Source: Verrucomicrobiaceae bacterium TMED86 (GTDB lineage: Bacteria > Verrucomicrobiota > Verrucomicrobiia > Verrucomicrobiales > Akkermansiaceae). From it: a stretch of DNA of 32,403 nucleotides. The notes under the pieces are model-generated. The model was not told the DNA's origin. It searched no databases and was given only the letters and a program-made list of their open reading frames with translations. Each line of letters begins with the position of its first letter. Positions within the stretch are counted from its first letter, which is position 1. The translations under genes and the position numbers were made by a program. The stretch lies in NCBI GenBank assembly GCA_002172625.1, contig NHEN01000118.1, forward strand, positions 1 through 32,403, written 5' to 3'. This document shows, in pieces, positions 16,892 through 25,322 of this stretch.

Positions 16892-18229
16892 CTACCGGGA
16901 GTTCTTCAGTTTTGGCTTCTCAAAAAGATTCTGGGCCTGGTCCATATACTCGTGGATCGGGTCTCCTTTGATTTTTGGTGACTCCTCCAGGCTCTTCTTG
17001 AGCTTCAAATACTCGTCAAATTCCCCGCTTTCCTCCTTCACGGTCGAGAGGTGATACCAGTCCATCAAGTCCAGCAATTGCTGATAACGCTCTGACTCCG
17101 CCTCGCGAAAAGTCTGCATCGAGGCAAGCGTTTCATCGACATCCTTTACCTCCCCCGCTCCAAGTTCGGCCAGAAGCTGCAAGTAGCCCGCGATCACCTG
17201 GCGATAGGTTGGAAAGGAACGATAGCTAAGCTGCACCAACTGATCCGACGAAGCCCGCACGGCTTCCATTCTGGCTTCACCTTCAAGATCCAGCACCTCG
17301 GCCCATTCATCCAGCCCTGGCGACTTCTCTGTTTTTCCCTCCCGGGGAATGAGTAAATAAAGTCCACGTTTTAATTCGGCCTCTGTCTCGGCAATCGTCA
17401 TGGCATTGGCCAGACGTGATTGCGCCATCGCCGCCACCTGCAACATCCACATCCGCTCCAATCCCTTGCGACTGAGATTCACCGCCGAAAAATGATTCTG
17501 AATCAGGGAAATCTGCTCCCCCTCAAATGTTCCGACCACCGAAACCAATTGCGCCATTCCGTCTTTCCCCTTCGGTTGTTTCAAAAAGGCTCTCACCAGC
17601 GCACAGGTCGATGCCCGGTACAAATCGCGACTCAGCCGGTCCATCTTCTCAACCTCTTTTTGATCCACCAGTTTCTCAACCTCCATCCAACCACCGCTTT
17701 TGAGAAGAGAGCCATAAACACGTCGGTCCATCTTGCCATCATCCCATTCCAGCGAAGCCATCAATCCGTAAAGTAACCAGGCCGGCACTCCCACCTGGGT
17801 CGCCCTCTCGCCATCCGGCAGACTTTTCAATCCCCGCTCGATGATAAACATCTCAAGAAGAACCAAGCGAAGATTTTCCTGATCAAACGACTCCCCCGCC
17901 CCCAATCGCAAATCAACCTGCAAGCGATAGCGGTTCTCATTCTCCGGCAGAGTCCGGAAACTTCTCACGATCCGAGAGGGTGCTTCCTCTTTGGCAGGAT
18001 AAATCTCAAGCACCACCGGATAAGGCTTCCCCTTGGGCTCCCCGGCAATCGTTGCCATCGATCTCAAAAGGTCCTCCCCTTCCTGCACAATCACCGCACG
18101 CAATTTGGAACTTCCTCTGTGCACCACCAACTCCTCATTCTGGGTCGATGCCCTCTGCCCCGTCAGTGGACTGTCCTGCCCCCACAGCAAGCCGCTGAGG
18201 CAAAAGAAAATGGCGAGGGCAAATTTCAT
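16892..18229 (-). CDS. Secreted/periplasmic hypothetical protein
   Basis: ATG at 18229 gives signal peptide MKFALAIFFCLSGLLWGQ. The track ORF extends upstream to 18376 but would run into the divergent trpC start. No family recognised. Confidence 0.7.
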   Translation of the reverse strand: MKFALAIFFCLSGLLWGQDSPLTGQRASTQNEELVVHRGSSKLRAVIVQEGEDLLRSMATIAGEPKGKPYPVVLEIYPAKEEAPSRIVRSFRTLPENENRYRLQVDLRLGAGESFDQENLRLVLLEMFIIERGLKSLPDGERATQVGVPAWLLYGLMASLEWDDGKMDRRVYGSLLKSGGWMEVEKLVDQKEVEKMDRLSRDLYRASTCALVRAFLKQPKGKDGMAQLVSVVGTFEGEQISLIQNHFSAVNLSRKGLERMWMLQVAAMAQSRLANAMTIAETEAELKRGLYLLIPREGKTEKSPGLDEWAEVLDLEGEARMEAVRASSDQLVQLSYRSFPTYRQVIAGYLQLLAELGAGEVKDVDETLASMQTFREAESERYQQLLDLMDWYHLSTVKEESGEFDEYLKLKKSLEESPKIKGDPIHEYMDQAQNLFEKPKLKNSR

Positions 18230-18283
18230 GGGACGAGCGACTTTCCGGTGCCAGACGGAACTGCACAAGCGCGGAATTATCGG

Positions 18284-18321
18284 GAAAGCGACGCTAATCA
18301 ACGGAATCGCGCTTTCTTTTT
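18284..18321 (+). promoter_or_regulatory. Terminator-like hairpin with T5 tract in the trpC 5' leader; candidate attenuator
   Basis: gaaagcg(a)cg ... cgcgctttc followed by ttttt. Outer arms atcggg (18279-18284) / cccgat (18322-18327) are also complementary. Ends 32 bp before the trpC ATG. Confidence 0.45.
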
Positions 18322-18353
18322 CCCGATCATACCGTATTGCACCCCCGTCACCT

Positions 18354-19148
18354 ATGAACAAGCTGGACGAAATCATCGCCTACAAGAAACAGGAGATCGA
18401 ACCCCTCATTCCCCTCACCGGGAAACTCCGGGCCTCCGCTTTGATGAGAAACGACTTCGGCGGCTTCCGCGCTGCCCTCGACCTTGGCCCCGAGAAATTA
18501 GGAGTCATCGCCGAGGTCAAAAAAGCCTCCCCTTCAGCTGGCATCATCGATCCTAACTTCGATCCCATCCGCCAGGCCAAGCGCTACATCGACGGCGGTG
18601 CGTCCTGCATGTCGATTCTCACCGACGAAAAATACTTCCAGGGGCACCTCTCCCACCTCATGGACGTTTCTAAAATCTCGCCCATCCCGCTGCTGCGAAA
18701 AGACTTCACCGTCCACGAATGCCAGATTTATGAAGCCAGCGTCTCCGGAGCCGACGCCATCCTCCTCATCGTAGCCGCCCTGAGTGACGACGAACTCCGC
18801 AAGCTCTACGACGCCGCCCGCGATGTCCAACTCGACGTCCTCGTCGAAGTCCACGACCTCCCGGAAATGGAACGCGCCCTCGACCTCGATGCCGACCTCA
18901 TCGGCATCAACAACCGGAATCTCAAGACCATGACGACCGACCTCATCGCCACCGAGCAACTTGCCGATGAAGTCCCCGACGATGTCCTCCTCGTTTCCGA
19001 GTCCGGCTTAAAAAGTCCCGCCGACGCCCAACGCGCCCTCGACGCCGGAGCCTCCGCCATCCTCATCGGCGAAACCCTTATGCGTGCCGATGACCCCACC
19101 CGCGCCATCGAGGAATACCTCGCCCTGCAGTCCAACCCAACCGAGTGA
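18354..19148 (+). CDS. trpC: Indole-3-glycerol phosphate synthase
   Basis: ATG at 18354 (MNKLDEIIAYKKQEIEPL). VIAEVKKASPSAGII, ILTDEKYFQG, LLRKDFTVHECQIYEA, LIGINNRNLKT, VSESGL. Confidence 0.95.
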   Translation: MNKLDEIIAYKKQEIEPLIPLTGKLRASALMRNDFGGFRAALDLGPEKLGVIAEVKKASPSAGIIDPNFDPIRQAKRYIDGGASCMSILTDEKYFQGHLSHLMDVSKISPIPLLRKDFTVHECQIYEASVSGADAILLIVAALSDDELRKLYDAARDVQLDVLVEVHDLPEMERALDLDADLIGINNRNLKTMTTDLIATEQLADEVPDDVLLVSESGLKSPADAQRALDAGASAILIGETLMRADDPTRAIEEYLALQSNPTE

Positions 19149-19155
19149 TCAAGTC

Positions 19156-19755
19156 ATGACCTTCGATCTCCTCGCCCTCAAGCCCTCCGAGCGATATCGC
19201 ATCCTCGCCTCCTTCGTCACGCCACGCCCCATCGCCTGGATCACCACGCAGGACTCCGAGGGAAAACTCAACGCCGCCCCCTTTTCCTTTTTCAACGTCT
19301 TCGGCTCCAACCCGCCCATCGTCGCCTTCGCGCCGGGAAACAAAGACCGCCACACTCCGAAAGATACCGCGCACAACATCCGCGAGACCGGCGAATTTGT
19401 CGTTCACATGGTCGACGAACCACTTGGCGAAGCCATGGTCACCACTTCAGCCACCCTGCCTCACGGCGAAAGTGAATTAGACAATCTCCCACTCACCACC
19501 CTGCCTTCCGAAAAAATCGCCGTCCCCCGTATCGCCGAGGCACCCGTCGCGTTCGAATGCACCGAACACTCCACCATCGAAATCGGCTCCAACCGCCTCG
19601 TAATTGGTATGGTTCATTTTGTCCATATTCGCGATGAACTCGCCGACGAGAAGGGCTACCTAAGACACGACGCATTTCACCCTCTGGGCCGCATGGCGTC
19701 GCCAGATTGGTATACCCGCACCAGTGATCAATTCGAAATCCCACGCCCCGATTGA
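19156..19755 (+). CDS. Flavin reductase family protein (DIM6/NTAB-type FMN-binding split barrel)
   Basis: MTFDLLALKPSERYRILASFVTPRPIAWITTQDSEGKLNAAPFSFFNVFGSNPPIVAF pattern. Confidence 0.9.
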   Translation: MTFDLLALKPSERYRILASFVTPRPIAWITTQDSEGKLNAAPFSFFNVFGSNPPIVAFAPGNKDRHTPKDTAHNIRETGEFVVHMVDEPLGEAMVTTSATLPHGESELDNLPLTTLPSEKIAVPRIAEAPVAFECTEHSTIEIGSNRLVIGMVHFVHIRDELADEKGYLRHDAFHPLGRMASPDWYTRTSDQFEIPRPD

Positions 19756-19756
19756 A

Positions 19757-20479
19757 ATGATCACCTATCAAACTCTCGGATCGGCCGACGGCACTCCGCT
19801 CGTCTTCATCCACGGGCTCGGTGCTGGCAAAAAGCAAATCAGCTCCGCGCTCACCAACCTCCCCGGACGCTGGCTCATCACGCCAAACATGCCCGGCCAC
19901 GGCGACTCGACCGACATCGATCCCGCCCTCTTTTCCTTCGATTTCTTCGCCGATCTGGTTATCGAAGTCATGGATCACCTGGGCATCGACAAAACCGATC
20001 TCGGAGGACTTTCCATGGGCTCGGGCATCAGCCTGAATATTGCCCTCCGCTATCCCGAGCGCGTGAAAAAGCTCATCCTCCTCCGACCCTCCTGGCTCGA
20101 CTCACCACGCCCCGACCACCTCGAACTCGTCGCCCGGGTCACCACCGGAATGGGAGCCAATGATCCCGATTTCCGGGCTCTCGCCGGGCGCAACCCGCCT
20201 GTCGCCGCATCCATCGCCCCGCTCTTCGACAGCCCCGACATCGCGGTCCTCGAAAAAATGTGGAGCGACAGTCCCTTCGACTCGCTCGATTCCCTAAAAA
20301 AAGTCGCTGTGCCCTCACTTGTGCTTTCCAGTCCGCGCGACGACCTCCATCCTCAGGAGGTCGCCGATGCCATCAGCGGCGTCCTTCCCAATGTCAAAAG
20401 CGCCATCCTTCCCGCGCGCTACCACGAACCTGAATCATACCATCTCGAACTAAACAAACAAATCAGCCAATTCCTATGA
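19757..20479 (+). CDS. Alpha/beta hydrolase
   Basis: VFIHGLGAGKKQ, GHGDS, nucleophile elbow GGLSMGSG, VLSSPRDDLHP. Confidence 0.9.
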   Translation: MITYQTLGSADGTPLVFIHGLGAGKKQISSALTNLPGRWLITPNMPGHGDSTDIDPALFSFDFFADLVIEVMDHLGIDKTDLGGLSMGSGISLNIALRYPERVKKLILLRPSWLDSPRPDHLELVARVTTGMGANDPDFRALAGRNPPVAASIAPLFDSPDIAVLEKMWSDSPFDSLDSLKKVAVPSLVLSSPRDDLHPQEVADAISGVLPNVKSAILPARYHEPESYHLELNKQISQFL

Positions 20480-21336
20480 TCACAAAACGCATCACCACCC
20501 AACAAATCCTCGCCAACCTTCAAGCCAAGGTCGAGGCCCGTGTCCCCATCATGATCTCCTCCGCGGGATCAGGACTCGTTGCCAAGCTTCAAGAAGCCGC
20601 AGGCTCCGATTGCATCAATACCTTCTCGGGCGCGCGTCTCCGCTCCAATGGCATGGGCACCATGGCCATGATGTGGCCCATCCTCGACTCCAATAAGCAA
20701 ACTCTCACCTACACCCGCGAGGACATCATGCCGGCTCTCGAAGGCAAGTCCTTCGTCTGTGCCTGTCTCAATGCCAACGATCCTCTCAAGGATATGCGAA
20801 TGGTCCTTCAGGAATGCAAAGATATGGGCGTGCAGTCCGTGTCCAACATCGGACCTTCCATCTCCTATATCGATCACGACTCTGAGATCTTCAAAGTCAT
20901 GACCTCCGCCGGCATCACGCTGCAAAACGAAATCGACATGCTCATCCTCGCCAAAGAGGAAATGGACATGGTCTCCGTCGGACTCGCCTTCACCGAAGAA
21001 GATTCCTACGCCATCTGCGAGCAGGCCAAACCACACATCTTCTGCTATCACGCCGGAACGACCAAGGGAGGTATCAAAGGCTACGACAATGGCATGACCA
21101 TCGAAGAAACCGCCGAGCAAACCGAGAAGGTTTACCAGAAGTGCCGCGAGCTCAGCCCCGACACTCTCCTCGTCGCCCACGGTGCCGCCATGGAGACTCC
21201 TTCCGACGCGCAATACATTCTGGACCATACCAGCGGCCACGGCTTCTGGACCGGCTCCTCCACCGAGCGCCTCCCCATCGAACGCGCCGTCTCCGCCGCC
21301 GCCAACGAATTCCGCGACCTGACCTTCAACGACTAA
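20476..21336 (+). CDS. Phosphoenolpyruvate hydrolase family / TIM-barrel signal-transduction-type protein
   Basis: 286 aa. PIMISSAGSGLVAKLQEAAGSDCINTFSGARLRSNGMGTMAMM, GVQSVSNIGPSISYID, HAGTTKGGIKGY, LVAHGAAMETPSDAQYIL. Overlaps the previous gene by ATGA. Confidence 0.85.
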   Translation: MITKRITTQQILANLQAKVEARVPIMISSAGSGLVAKLQEAAGSDCINTFSGARLRSNGMGTMAMMWPILDSNKQTLTYTREDIMPALEGKSFVCACLNANDPLKDMRMVLQECKDMGVQSVSNIGPSISYIDHDSEIFKVMTSAGITLQNEIDMLILAKEEMDMVSVGLAFTEEDSYAICEQAKPHIFCYHAGTTKGGIKGYDNGMTIEETAEQTEKVYQKCRELSPDTLLVAHGAAMETPSDAQYILDHTSGHGFWTGSSTERLPIERAVSAAANEFRDLTFND

Positions 21337-21397
21337 AACGTGACGGCGGTCAAAGTGCCCACTGGGTATTCCAGCCGCCGAACCCAAAATTTCCACC

Positions 21398-21426
21398 AAA
21401 CCCAGGACTCCGGTCCTGGGTTTTTT
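21398..21426 (+). terminator. Intrinsic terminator after the trpC operon
   Basis: aaacccaggac-tccg-gtcctgggttttttt, an 11-bp perfect stem plus T tract. Confidence 0.95.
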
Positions 21427-21451
21427 ATTTTTCCTCCTAAAAGAACGATAA

Positions 21452-21543
21452 GAAAAACTCTCCGCTGGCGACAAAGTCGATGTCACCCTGAATTTCAATT
21501 CTCGAGCCAAACAGACAATCACCATCCGCGTGATTGATCAGTG
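21452..21543 (+). pseudogene. Short coding remnant (EKLSAGDKVDVTLNFNSRAKQTITIRVIDQ*), resembling the C-terminal strands of a PCu(A)C/DUF461-type copper chaperone or similar beta-sandwich
   Basis: Protein-like periodic sequence bounded by an in-frame TAA at 21449 and a TGA at 21542, with no start-bearing N-terminal region. Sits just after the terminator. Confidence 0.35.
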
Positions 21544-21597
21544 AGCACTCACAACTATTTCCTGTCAAAATCCCTCCACTCTGCTCGTAATCCCGCC

Positions 21598-22458
21598 ATG
21601 CGGTTTTGCTCCATCATCTTTTTCTCTCTCTCAATTCTTTCCACGGACTCGCTCCCGGCCCAAAAACTCGCCGTCATGGAAACGGCCTTCGGAAACCGCG
21701 GCGTCGTCGAAAGCATCGCGCTCACCAAAAAAGCCGGCTTTGAGGGCGTACAAATCCACACCGGCAAACTCGACGCCAACGGCGTCCTCACACTCTCGAT
21801 TCAATCCCTTCAGGAAGAATTCCTTGTAGCCTCAAAAAAACACGAGGTCGAAATTATCTCGCTCTGCGCCGGCAGCATGAATCGCATCAACGTCTGGAAA
21901 GACGGGCCCGATCGCGGCAAGGGACTCGCCATCATGAAGCAGTCCATCGAAGCCTGCGACGCCCTCGGCTGCAAACTTCTCCTCTTTCCCTTCTTCGGCC
22001 CCTCCAATTTCCAAAAAGGCGAAGAGAAAATCGCTGGCGTGGCCAAGTTCATCAAAGAAATTCTCCCCATCGCCAGGAAGCACGGCGTCACTCTCGGCAT
22101 CGAATCTCCCATCACCTACGGCCGCGTCCTCGAGCTCTTCAAGCGCCTCGAAAATCCCCCCAACCTCAAAATGTATTACGACACCGGTAACATGATGCGG
22201 GGCGGCGAAGACATTTACACCGCCCTCCAAAAACTCGGTAACGACGCGATCTGCGAAATTCATCTCAAGCCCGAAGGCAACATCCACTTCGGCAAAGGTA
22301 AAACCGACCTCCCAAAACTCGCCGGCACTCTCGACCAAATCGGCTACGATAAATGGCTCGTCTTCGAAGCTCGTGGCGGCATCACCAATGGCGACACCAA
22401 ACTCTCCGAAGAAAACCTCAAGGGCATGAAAAAGCTCGTTGCGCTTCGAAAAGAATAA
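21598..22458 (+). CDS. Secreted sugar phosphate isomerase/epimerase-like TIM-barrel protein (AP endonuclease 2 family)
   Basis: ATG at 21598 gives signal peptide MRFCSIIFFSLSILSTDSLPAQ. KAGFEGVQIHTG, GVTLGIESPITYGR, YYDTGNMMRGG, ICEIHLKPEG. Confidence 0.85.
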   Translation: MRFCSIIFFSLSILSTDSLPAQKLAVMETAFGNRGVVESIALTKKAGFEGVQIHTGKLDANGVLTLSIQSLQEEFLVASKKHEVEIISLCAGSMNRINVWKDGPDRGKGLAIMKQSIEACDALGCKLLLFPFFGPSNFQKGEEKIAGVAKFIKEILPIARKHGVTLGIESPITYGRVLELFKRLENPPNLKMYYDTGNMMRGGEDIYTALQKLGNDAICEIHLKPEGNIHFGKGKTDLPKLAGTLDQIGYDKWLVFEARGGITNGDTKLSEENLKGMKKLVALRKE

Positions 22459-22494
22459 TCACGACGTTTTGCCCGGATCGGAGTATTCTCAGTT

Positions 22495-22974
22495 ATGCTA
22501 ATTCGCTCCCTCTTAGCCAAGATTGCTCTCTGCATTATCGTCATGGAAGCCCTGGGCGGGCTGGGAGCCTTTTTGACCAGCAGCGCGATCCCCTCCTGGT
22601 ATTCCACGCTCGTTCGACCTCCCGGCACTCCGCCAAACTGGGTCTTCGGCCCGGTCTGGACGACTCTCTACGCCATGATCGGTGCCAGCTTCGCCCTGAT
22701 CTGGCACCGCAGTCCACAGAGTCTGGGTTTCACCCAATTGTCCTACGTCTTCTGTTTCCAGTTCTTCTTGAATCTACTCTGGACGCCGGTTTTCTTCGGA
22801 GCCCAAAACCCTGAAGCTGCCTTGATCGTCATCATCGCGCTTTGGATCGCGATTATTCTATGCATCAAAGAATTTAAGACCGTCTCTCCCCTGGCGGGCT
22901 TACTCCTTTTGCCATACCTCCTCTGGGTCAGCTACGCCACCTACCTCAATGCAGGCTATGCTTATCTGAATTAA
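22495..22974 (+). CDS. tspO: TspO/MBR family protein
   Basis: 159 aa, five TM-like segments. WYSTLVRPPGTPPNWVFGPVWTTLYAMIGASFALIW. Confidence 0.9.
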   Translation: MLIRSLLAKIALCIIVMEALGGLGAFLTSSAIPSWYSTLVRPPGTPPNWVFGPVWTTLYAMIGASFALIWHRSPQSLGFTQLSYVFCFQFFLNLLWTPVFFGAQNPEAALIVIIALWIAIILCIKEFKTVSPLAGLLLLPYLLWVSYATYLNAGYAYLN

Positions 22975-23043
22975 AGCCCAGGTCGAACCTTCCAATGAGG
23001 CAAATTTTCTGAGAGGAAGACTTTCTTAATCCGTATCAGAAAA

Positions 23044-25197
23044 ATGCTCTCACGCTTATCTCTCCTCTCCCTATTCGCCATCGGCGCTTCCGCGCTCAGT
23101 CTCAACGGCGAATCCCGCCCAAACATCATCATCATCATGTCCGATGACATGGGCTATTCCGACATCGGATGTTACGGCGGAGAAATCAAAACCCCTAATC
23201 TCGACAAACTCGCCGCCAACGGCCTGCGCTTCACGCAATTCTACAACACCGGCCGTTGCTGCCCCACCCGCGCCTCTCTTCTCACCGGGCTCTACCCCCA
23301 CCAGGCCGGAATTGGACATATGACCGGCGACTACGGCCTCCCGCAATATCAGGGATTCCTCAACCAGAAATGCGTAACCATTGCCGAGGCTCTCAAGCCC
23401 GCCGGCTACCGCGCTTACCTCTCCGGCAAATGGCACGTCACGCCAAAGATCGCTCACGACGCGCCCAAGAACAACTGGCCCCGCCAACGCGGATTCGACA
23501 AATTCTTCGGCACCATTCACGGCGCGGGATCGCTCTTCGACCCAAATTCCCTCACTCGCGACAACACCCAGATCACTCCGGAGAACGACCCCGAATACAA
23601 ACCGAAAGGCACCTGGTATTACACTGACGCCATCTCCGACAATACCGTGATGCACCTTGAGTCACACTTCAAGGAGCACCCCGGAAAGCCCTTCTTCCAC
23701 TACGTCGCCTACACTGCGGCCCACTGGCCCATGCACGCCCTTCCCGAAGACATCGCCAAGTATGAGGGCAAGTATGACGACGGCTACAAGCCCGTCTACG
23801 AGGCCCGCCTCAAGAAAATGAAAGCCCTCGGCCTCATCGATCCCAACTGGACCATTCCCGGCCCCATCGGCGATTGGGATAAAGTTAAACTGAAGGAATG
23901 GGAATCCGCTTGCATGGAAGTCTACGCCGCCATGGTCGACAATATGGACCAAGGCATCGGCCGCATTGTCGCCACTCTCGAAAAGAACGGCCAACTCGAC
24001 AACACCCTCATTCTCTTCCTGCAAGACAACGGCGGCTGCGCCGAGGGCTTCGGTCGGGGCAAACTCGTCGGCCCCCTCGAACGCCCATCCGCTCCCACCC
24101 TCAAGCCCATGGGCAAGGACGAGCTCCAAACCAACATGGTCCCGCCCCAATCCCGCGACGGCTATCCTCTCCGTCGGGGTGACGGCGTCATGCCCGGACC
24201 TCCCGAAACCGAAATCGGCTACGGGAAAAACTGGGCCAACGTTTCCAACACACCCTTCCGCGAATACAAGCACTGGGTCCACGAAGGCGGCATCGCCACC
24301 CCGCTCGTCGCGCATTGGCCAAAGGGAATCACACTGAAGAACAAATGGACCAAAGATCCAAGCCACCTCATCGACCTCATGGCAACCTGCCTTGATCTCG
24401 GCAAGGCCTCCTACCCCGATGGGAAAATCCCCGTCGAAGGAGTCTCCCTCGCGCCTGCCTTCACCGGAAAAGCACTCGAACGCGGCAAGCCGATCTACTT
24501 CGAACACGAAGGCAACCGCGCCGTCCGCGATGGCGAATGGAAACTGGTCGCCAAAGGCGTCAACGGTCCCTGGGAGCTTTACAACATCCCCGCCGACCGC
24601 ACCGAGCAACACGACCTTTCCAAAAAACATCCCGAACGCGCAGAGAAAATGGCCCAACAATACGAAACCTGGGCCAAGGAACGCGGCGTCGTCCCCTTCA
24701 ATTCCTGGAGAAAAAAGAAGGACAAAAAGACTGCGGCTTCTCAGAAGAAAGTCTTCCATCTCAAACTCGGCGACACCTTCACCCAGGAAACTTCCCCCGA
24801 CGTCGCGAAGCGCGCGTTCTCCGTCATCGCCCAGCTCGAAAAGCTCCCCGCGCAGGGAATCATCGCAGCGCAGGGCGGCACTTCATCCGGTTGGAGTTTC
24901 TACCTCAAGGAAGGACAGCTCTTCTTCACCACGAGACGCAGCGGCAAGGATTTCACCGTGAAGGCTCCGCTCCCGTCCGACTCCAAGGGATTGCTCGAAG
25001 CCAAGGTCACTAAAAAATCTCTCATCCTCCGCTCTGACAACAAACGCCTCGCCATCAAGGAAGGCGACCATCAACTCACCAGCCACCCCATCGACGCGCT
25101 CGAAGTAGGAAAAGACAACGGCGGCCTCGTCGGTGACTACGAAGAGAACTTCGACCTCAACGTTCCCTTAAAGTCGCTCAACATCACCATCAGGTAG
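23044..25197 (+). CDS. Secreted sulfatase (arylsulfatase type) with C-terminal concanavalin/LamG-like extension
   Basis: 717 aa. RPNIIIIMSDDMGYSDIGCYGGEIKTPNLDKLA, formylglycine motif CCPTRASLLTGLYPHQAGIGHM, SGKWHV. The extra C-terminal ~150 aa is beta-rich. Confidence 0.95.
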   Translation: MLSRLSLLSLFAIGASALSLNGESRPNIIIIMSDDMGYSDIGCYGGEIKTPNLDKLAANGLRFTQFYNTGRCCPTRASLLTGLYPHQAGIGHMTGDYGLPQYQGFLNQKCVTIAEALKPAGYRAYLSGKWHVTPKIAHDAPKNNWPRQRGFDKFFGTIHGAGSLFDPNSLTRDNTQITPENDPEYKPKGTWYYTDAISDNTVMHLESHFKEHPGKPFFHYVAYTAAHWPMHALPEDIAKYEGKYDDGYKPVYEARLKKMKALGLIDPNWTIPGPIGDWDKVKLKEWESACMEVYAAMVDNMDQGIGRIVATLEKNGQLDNTLILFLQDNGGCAEGFGRGKLVGPLERPSAPTLKPMGKDELQTNMVPPQSRDGYPLRRGDGVMPGPPETEIGYGKNWANVSNTPFREYKHWVHEGGIATPLVAHWPKGITLKNKWTKDPSHLIDLMATCLDLGKASYPDGKIPVEGVSLAPAFTGKALERGKPIYFEHEGNRAVRDGEWKLVAKGVNGPWELYNIPADRTEQHDLSKKHPERAEKMAQQYETWAKERGVVPFNSWRKKKDKKTAASQKKVFHLKLGDTFTQETSPDVAKRAFSVIAQLEKLPAQGIIAAQGGTSSGWSFYLKEGQLFFTTRRSGKDFTVKAPLPSDSKGLLEAKVTKKSLILRSDNKRLAIKEGDHQLTSHPIDALEVGKDNGGLVGDYEENFDLNVPLKSLNITIR

Positions 25198-25322
25198 CGG
25201 CAAAAGTAGTCGAAAGCTGTCCTTTTGATCCCGGGTGGCAGGCCCGGGACACGCACAAAAGTTGAAAATTTCGGCTACAATTATGGTCGCTCTCCCCGCC
25301 CGATCCGAAGTAAAAACGGGCA

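Noticed and set aside
18230-18376. N-terminal extension of the 16892-18376 minus ORF
   Set aside because: Would cover the trpC start and leader. The internal ATG at 18229 gives an ideal signal peptide.
20569-21525. 318-aa ORF antisense to the PEP-hydrolase-like gene
   Set aside because: Low-complexity G/V/H/D-rich translation; the opposite strand encodes a conserved enzyme.
23662-24759. 365-aa ORF antisense to the sulfatase
   Set aside because: Antisense artefact of GC-rich codon bias; the sulfatase frame carries clear motifs.
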